Below are positions 13,498 through 16,259 of a DNA stretch of 16,259 nucleotides, piece by piece. Each line of letters opens with the position of its first letter. Position 1 is the first letter of the stretch. The notes under the pieces were generated by a model. That model was not told the origin of the DNA, ran no database searches, and was given only the letters and a program-made list of their open reading frames with translations. Position numbers and translations under genes: made by a program. The stretch comes from an uncultured Candidatus Saccharibacteria bacterium (GTDB lineage: Bacteria > Patescibacteriota > Saccharimonadia > Saccharimonadales > Saccharimonadaceae): NCBI GenBank assembly GCA_948477625.1, contig CAOLNK010000006.1:51998-68256 (forward strand). The letters run 5' to 3'.

Positions 13498-13613
13498 AAC
13501 TCCTCCTTTCTCCATTTTGTTAAAAATTATCTAGGTGCCCCTTTGCTCCTGCACTTTAGCCTAGCACAAATCGAGAAAAATTAGCAAGCACAAGTGTAAT
13601 AATTTTAGGATCT

Positions 13614-13836
13614 CGTGCGCAGCGGGCGTATCAATCTGACTGTTACGGCGGGTACCTTTGGGTACGCTGGCAGCGGAGGCCAATGGTGGTCGTTGCGGGC
13701 TGCTCATACCTCTAGTACTTGGGCTACTGCTTACTACCTCGTATTCAATGAGTCGACGGTTTACCCGTCGTACGGCCCGTACGATCGCTGGCGCGGTCTC
13801 TCCCTCCGCTGCCTTAGTACTGTATTAGACATGTAG
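13614..13836 (+). pseudogene. Variable cassette 2: orphan C-terminal FISUMP-like fragment
   Basis: In frame: VRSG, a variable middle (INLTVTAGTFGYAGSGGQWW...TAYYLVFNESTVYPSYGPY), then SLRCLSTVLDM and TAG. It shares the 13-bp 5' boundary and 35-bp 3' repeat with cassettes 1 and 3 but is inverted relative to them. An in-frame TAG lies three codons before VRSG, so it cannot be the tail of a longer local gene. It stops 8 nt short of the 3' end of the convergent PNPOx gene. It carries an extra internal copy of GGCAGCGGAGG (13669-13679), inverted relative to the one in its 3' end. An AGGA lies 4 nt before GTG 13615, but a free-standing 73-aa protein is unlikely. Confidence 0.7.
13802..13836 (+). 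repeat. 35-bp cassette 3'-end repeat, copy 2
   Basis: Reverse complement of copies 1 and 3, identical over 35 bp. Unlike the other copies, no -10 box stands at promoter distance downstream; the next sequence is the end of the convergent gene. Confidence 0.85.
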
Positions 13837-13844
13837 AAATAATG

Positions 13845-14225
13845 TCACACATACTCTTTCGCCTCAGCCACTGTCACCACAATCGTGCCCTTGGGCTTCG
13901 TCGCACCAAATGGCGACACTTCACCATTACCAAAGAAAGTTTTCCGACAAATCTCATAATATTCCCCACTATCATAAAACTTCGCATCGCCAAAAATCCG
14001 TACGCCCTTCCAATCATCATCAAACGCCGTTATCACCACTTTTGAGTTATGCTGAATGTTTTCCTGCGTCCGCACCATCTCGTTCACAGAAATCACCAAA
14101 TGTGTATCATCCAAAACCTTCACGTCTGACGCCACCGCCAAATTCGGATTCCCCTCCGCAGTCACCGTGGCTATATGTATCGGTTTACCATCAATAATAT
14201 CTTTATATTTTGTGAGCGCAGTCAT
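13845..14225 (-). CDS. Pyridoxamine 5'-phosphate oxidase-family flavin protein
   Basis: 126 residues from ATG 14225 (MTALTKYKDI), preceded by GGTAGGG about 6 nt upstream. An earlier in-frame TTG at 14264 is less likely. The fold signs are those of the FMN-binding split barrel: HIATVTAEGNPNLAVASDVKVLDDTHLVIS, then NSKVVITAFD and KGVRIFGDAKFYDSGEYYE. Small proteins of this family bind FMN, F420 or heme and carry out varied redox tasks; true PdxH is longer and has conserved PLP-contact residues that I do not see. The mRNA carries a leader of about 190 nt with terminator/antiterminator potential. The 3' end converges on cassette 2. Confidence 0.75.
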   Translation of the reverse strand: MTALTKYKDIIDGKPIHIATVTAEGNPNLAVASDVKVLDDTHLVISVNEMVRTQENIQHNSKVVITAFDDDWKGVRIFGDAKFYDSGEYYEICRKTFFGNGEVSPFGATKPKGTIVVTVAEAKEYV

Positions 14226-14255
14226 GCAAAACCCTACCTTCCGAGCGAGTTTTGC

Positions 14256-14416
14256 CAAGAACAAAATAGGACACCGCGAGGGTGTTCTAAGTCCTTTATA
14301 CAGATGAGCGTTTAGCCCGGCTGTCGCGGTGCCCTACCATGGGGCCAACACGAAACCAGTGCAACTCATCTGCACAGATAAAACTCGTCTGTATATTTAT
14401 AAACTTAGAACACCCC
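14256..14416 (-). ncRNA. Structured leader RNA (attenuator or riboswitch candidate) of the PNPOx gene
   Basis: On the minus strand, GGGTGTTCTAAGT (14403-14415) pairs perfectly over 13 bp with ACTTAGAACACCC (14280-14292), closing the whole element. Inside are an ACAGA/UCUGU hairpin, a CAGATGAG/CTCATCTG stem, a GGUUUCGUG/CGCGACAGCC stem with one bulge, and a GCCC/GGGC cap. An alternative 11-bp stem, GGGCACCGCGA (14324-14334) with TCGCGGTGTCC (14269-14279), is followed by TATTTTGTTCTT and would act as a terminator; it competes with the central stem. A -10-like TATTATAAT lies just upstream. The CACCGCGA/TCGCGGTG pairing recalls T-box terminators, but the canonical T-box sequence is not present. 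Confidence 0.5.
14257..14334 (-). terminator. Conditional terminator in the PNPOx leader
   Basis: 11-bp stem between 14324-14334 and 14269-14279 with a loop of about 44 nt and a U-rich tail. Its 5' arm is shared with the alternative central fold of the leader. Confidence 0.5.
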
Positions 14417-14417
14417 T

Positions 14418-14426
14418 ATTATAATA
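14418..14426 (-). promoter_or_regulatory. -10 region for the PNPOx leader
   Basis: Minus-strand TATTATAAT a few bases before the closing stem of the leader RNA. No good -35. The same AT-rich palindrome also reads TATAAT on the plus strand, toward tRNA-Arg. Confidence 0.35.
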
Positions 14427-14435
14427 CAAAAGTGG

Positions 14436-14441
14436 TATAAT
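14436..14441 (+). promoter_or_regulatory. -10 box of tRNA-Arg
   Basis: TATAAT 8 nt before the mature tRNA 5' end. No clear -35 at the expected position. Confidence 0.45.
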
Positions 14442-14449
14442 TACTACAT

Positions 14450-14526
14450 GGCTCGGTAGCTCAATTGGATAGAGCAGCTCCGTCCTAAGGAGAAGGTTGT
14501 GGGTTCAACTCCCGCCCGAGTCACCA
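14450..14526 (+). tRNA. tRNA-Arg(CCT)
   Basis: Cloverleaf: acceptor GGCTCGG / CCGAGTC (one G-U), D-arm TAGCTCAATTGGATAGAGC, anticodon loop GTCCTAA (anticodon CCT), T-arm GGGTTCAACTCCC, discriminator A, and encoded CCA (14524-14526). Confidence 0.93.
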
Positions 14527-14540
14527 AATTAGTTTATTCC

Positions 14541-14563
14541 AACTTGTACACACCGTACAAGTT
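14541..14563. terminator. Hairpin between tRNA-Arg and ndk
   Basis: Perfect 9-bp stem AACTTGTAC / GTACAAGTT with a 5-nt loop, placed between two convergent genes. Neither strand has a good U-run, so terminator activity is uncertain. Confidence 0.45.
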
Positions 14564-14568
14564 CAACT

Positions 14569-15084
14569 CTAGCGTGTGTATTTCTCGTTCAAATCTGAAT
14601 AATCATACAACTCTTCTGGTTTGAACCACAAGGCAATTTCCTTCTTGGCTTCTTCCTTGCTACCGCTAGCATGCACCAAGTTTGGCACACCCACACCCTT
14701 CGCATCAGAATAACCAAAGCTCATGTGTGCATAATCACCGCGAATAGTACCCATTTCCGCCGATTTTGGCTCAGTCGGGCCCACAATCTTGCGTACCAAT
14801 GGCACCGCCTCAATTCCCTCCAGCACCATCGCAATCACTGGCCCAGTCATCATATAATTAAGGTTATAGCGGAAAGCCTGCTCGCCACGACGCGTAATCA
14901 TCTGGCCAATATCTTCGTAATGCGCGCGATACTGATCCTCATCTGGCATCACCATCTTGAGACCAACAATCTTGAGACCAACCCGCTCAAACCGCGTCAC
15001 AATCTCCCCCACAATACCACGTTGTACTGAGTCTGGCTTCAACACTACCAAACTACGTTCTACCAGGTCTTTTTCCTTTCCCAT
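14569..15084 (-). CDS. ndk: Nucleoside diphosphate kinase
   Basis: 171 residues; the ATG at 15084 has AAGGAG 4 nt upstream and a TATAAT at 15106-15111. The family core is complete: ERSLVVLKPDSVQRG (Lys16, phosphate contact), GLKIVGLKM, YMMTGPVIAMVLEG, IRGDYAHM and the catalytic His138 in NLVHASGS. HASGS in place of the usual HGSDS is a recognised variant. At 171 aa it is longer than the roughly 140-aa norm, with a C-terminal extension (KPEELYDYSDLNEKYTR) as in archaeal-type NDKs. It transfers the gamma phosphate from ATP to NDPs through a phospho-His. For a reduced cell that scavenges nucleotides it is a core enzyme. Confidence 0.95.
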   Translation of the reverse strand: MGKEKDLVERSLVVLKPDSVQRGIVGEIVTRFERVGLKIVGLKMVMPDEDQYRAHYEDIGQMITRRGEQAFRYNLNYMMTGPVIAMVLEGIEAVPLVRKIVGPTEPKSAEMGTIRGDYAHMSFGYSDAKGVGVPNLVHASGSKEEAKKEIALWFKPEELYDYSDLNEKYTR

Positions 15085-15105
15085 AAAACTCCTTTTCTTT
15101 TCCCA

Positions 15106-15111
15106 ATTATA
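15106..15111 (-). promoter_or_regulatory. -10 box of ndk
   Basis: Minus-strand TATAAT about 22 nt before the ATG, just after the terminator of the upstream gene. No clear -35. Confidence 0.45.
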
Positions 15112-15120
15112 TCACAAAAA

Positions 15121-15161
15121 CTCAAATAAAAATACCCTGCCGAACCTGTCGTTCAGCAAGG
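15121..15161 (-). terminator. Terminator of the alpha/beta hydrolase-like gene
   Basis: Minus-strand stem CCTTGCTGAA / TTCGGCAGGG (10 pairs including G-U; 15152-15161 with 15135-15144), 7-nt loop, then TATTTTTATTT. Confidence 0.8.
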
Positions 15162-15169
15162 CATTCTTC

Positions 15170-15931
15170 TCAGCGCACGCTGTCCATGATTTTGAACAAC
15201 GCCTGCGCTGGCATCAAACTATAGAAACTAAAGTTATCTCCCGGTGCTTCCATGCATTGCACGCCATGGCGCGCCCAAACTTCTTTGGCCCGCTCATTGT
15301 TATAAGTGTTGTCCCACCAGGTCGGACGCACAGTTTTTCCATTCGGTACAAAGTACACTTTATAAGTACTTAGCGCCTGCCAGTCATCTGATATGCACCA
15401 CTCACCAATATACAGCAACTGATTGCGATACAATTCTGGATAGGCGCACATGAACTCCGTGGACGATGCCTTAATCCTTTCGATTGTCTCATCATTCTTC
15501 GGATTCGGGTCATCCGCAAAGAACGGTATCAACCACCGAAAATGATACCACAAACGTATCAAATCGCGATGAAAAAGTTTTGCCACCCACGTCATCGCAT
15601 CACTTGGCGCTCCGCCGACCATAAAAACCGTGGCGATTTTCTCCGGACAATACCGTAGGAATTCATATGCTACAAAAGCACCCAACCCACCCTGTGCGTG
15701 AATCTCAGCGTTCTCCAAATCATGCTCCTGTGCAAACCACCGCACACGCAAAATCGTACTTATAAAAATATCCATCCGGTCTTTACTTACGCAATCATGC
15801 TCAAATACTAAGACATTCAACTGCCGATGGTGGACTTTAGTATAATAACGCTTTAGTCTCTTAACGTACGCTGTTTCCGTATCTGGCGAATCGCCCTCAG
15901 CCGGAATGACAATGATAGTCGTTGATTCCAT
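15170..15931 (-). CDS. Alpha/beta hydrolase-fold protein with a degraded catalytic triad
   Basis: 253 residues, no signal peptide. The fold is suggested by TTIIVIPAEGDSP (first core strand and oxyanion-type loop), LNVLVFEHD, and the helix after the nucleophile elbow: AEIHAQGGLGAFVAYEFLRYCPEKIATVFMVGGAP. The usual elbow G-H-S-x-G-G reads I-H-A-Q-G-G, so the nucleophile Ser is Ala79. Near the C-terminus YFVPNGKTVRPTWWDN and EAPGDNFSFY occupy the acid and His positions, and the expected His is not evident. It is therefore probably a pseudo-hydrolase with a binding or regulatory role, or an enzyme with another chemistry. It is transcribed as a single gene from a promoter that uses the end of cassette 3 as its -35. 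The start at 15931 has AGGGGG about 9 nt upstream. Confidence 0.6.
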   Translation of the reverse strand: MESTTIIVIPAEGDSPDTETAYVKRLKRYYTKVHHRQLNVLVFEHDCVSKDRMDIFISTILRVRWFAQEHDLENAEIHAQGGLGAFVAYEFLRYCPEKIATVFMVGGAPSDAMTWVAKLFHRDLIRLWYHFRWLIPFFADDPNPKNDETIERIKASSTEFMCAYPELYRNQLLYIGEWCISDDWQALSTYKVYFVPNGKTVRPTWWDNTYNNERAKEVWARHGVQCMEAPGDNFSFYSLMPAQALFKIMDSVR

Positions 15932-15971
15932 CCTTTCACCCCCCTATCTCCTCAACTAATCTATCAACCCT

Positions 15972-16001
15972 ATCATAACACACCGCCCCTCTACATGTCT
16001 A
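15972..16001 (-). promoter_or_regulatory. Promoter of the hydrolase-like gene within cassette-3 end
   Basis: Minus-strand -35 TAGACA (15996-16001, inside the 35-bp repeat), 18-nt spacer, -10 TATGAT (15972-15977). Confidence 0.6.
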
Positions 16002-16025
16002 ATACAGTACTAAGGCAGCGGAGGG
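15991..16025 (-). repeat. 35-bp cassette 3'-end repeat, copy 3
   Basis: Identical to copy 1. Similarity continues outward (CCCCT), giving a 24-bp near-match to the solo copy at 9311-9334. Confidence 0.85.
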
Positions 16026-16216
16026 AGAAAGCGTAGTGACGGTTATTCGGGCCACCCGACGGGTTCACACCAGTAGCACTAAAGGCGAGGTAATAAGCGC
16101 TAGGCGTAGCGACGCCGTCATAGCGCTTACTAGACCCTCGCGATGACCACCAGTAGCCGTCGATGCCAGCGCCCCAAGACTTACCATCGCTAGGATAGAG
16201 GAACCCGCTGCGCACG
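15991..16216 (-). pseudogene. Variable cassette 3: orphan C-terminal FISUMP-like fragment
   Basis: In frame: (DF)VRSG, then a variable middle (FLYPSDGKSWGAGIDGYWWSSR...AYYLAFSATGVNPSGGPNN) and SLRCLSTVLDM with TAG. It is the clearest FISUMP/DUF1566-type tail of the three (GYWWSS...AYYLAF...VNPS...LRCL). It has the same 13-bp 5' boundary and 35-bp 3' end as cassettes 1 and 2. It lacks a start, signal peptide and ribosome binding site. A perfect 12-bp-arm hairpin (16231-16255) lies 14 nt beyond its 5' end. Confidence 0.7.
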
Positions 16217-16230
16217 AAGTCTGTTCGGTT

Positions 16231-16255
16231 AAACCCTAAAGTAACTTTAGGGTTT
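16231..16255. terminator. Palindromic hairpin beyond cassette 3
   Basis: AAACCCTAAAGT (16231-16242) and ACTTTAGGGTTT (16244-16255) are perfect inverted arms around one base. The U-runs are short on both strands. It may end a minus-strand gene to the right of the window. Confidence 0.45.
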
Positions 16256-16259
16256 TGAA

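Noticed and set aside
13615..13836. Independent 73-aa gene starting at GTG 13615
   Set aside because: The GTG is the shared Val codon of the cassette boundary and there is no signal peptide; the nearby AGGA is weak. The same holds for GTG 13337 and GTG 16215.
14256..14416. SRP RNA, 5S rRNA, RNase P or canonical T-box in the PNPOx leader
   Set aside because: I find no SRP GGAA/AGCAG core, no 5S CCGAACUCAGAAG, no RNase P CR-I or CR-V, and the T-box consensus is not in proper order.
13134..16025. Integron gene cassettes with attC sites
   Set aside because: No R'/R'' core sites, no imperfect palindromic attC folding, no integrase, and mixed orientations outside an array.
13134..16216. Diversity-generating retroelement variable regions
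   Set aside because: Differences between cassettes occur at all bases and include length changes, not only at positions of template adenines, and no reverse transcriptase or template repeat is present. A distant DGR is not formally excluded.
1..16259. CRISPR array or phage/IS transposase
   Set aside because: No regularly spaced direct repeats, no transposase or integrase ORF; repeats here are the cassette ends only.

Overview
The window looks like accessory chromosome from a host-associated Candidatus Saccharibacteria (TM7) or a closely related Patescibacteria/CPR member. This is inferred, without a search, from several things: a 171-aa NDK with an HASGS active site; short envelope genes of CPR type (PH domain, SurA-N, C39 peptidase, GT2); promoters with TAGACA/TATAAT boxes and very short or no leaders; and short FISUMP-like fragments ending in LRCL. 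Stop codon use, including TGA, is standard. A bile-salt-hydrolase-like gene and NPDV-type surface repeats suggest an animal mucosal or gut habitat.

Layout. Positions 1-4356 (minus strand) hold two tandem paralogous secreted proteins. Both carry NPDV-type repeats, and the second adds a large array of C/H...CxxC modules. Each has its own promoter and a shared, structurally conserved 5' leader. Positions 4356-6433 (minus) are a two-gene operon of a small membrane protein and a processive GT2 glycosyltransferase. It diverges from a plus-strand gene fusing a nucleoside-deoxyribosyltransferase-like domain to an HD hydrolase (6508-8163), followed by a choloylglycine hydrolase family gene (8215-9192). 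Positions 9210-13098 (minus) hold tRNA-Thr(CGT), a DUF308 membrane protein, a C39-like peptidase, tRNA-Gly(CCC), and the overlapping pair PH-domain protein / SurA-N protein. Positions 13845-15931 hold a PNPOx-family protein with a long structured leader, tRNA-Arg(CCT), ndk and a degenerate alpha/beta hydrolase.

The most unusual part is a dispersed family of three start-less cassettes of about 205-226 bp (13134-13338 minus, 13614-13836 plus, 15991-16216 minus). Each opens with the same 13 bp (encoding VRSG) and closes with an identical 35 bp (encoding LRCLSTVLDM-stop). The sequence between is highly divergent and resembles the C-terminal end of a FISUMP/DUF1566-type surface domain. The 35-bp end also contains a -35 box (TAGACA) placed 16-18 nt from the -10 of the next gene. 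A solo copy of this end serves as the tRNA-Thr promoter. I read the cassettes as silent donor copies for surface-protein variation, stored between terminators and promoters. The recipient gene and the recombinase are not in this window. Between two of the cassettes lies a 23-codon basic ORF with a near-ideal ribosome binding site, its own terminator and an opposing promoter.
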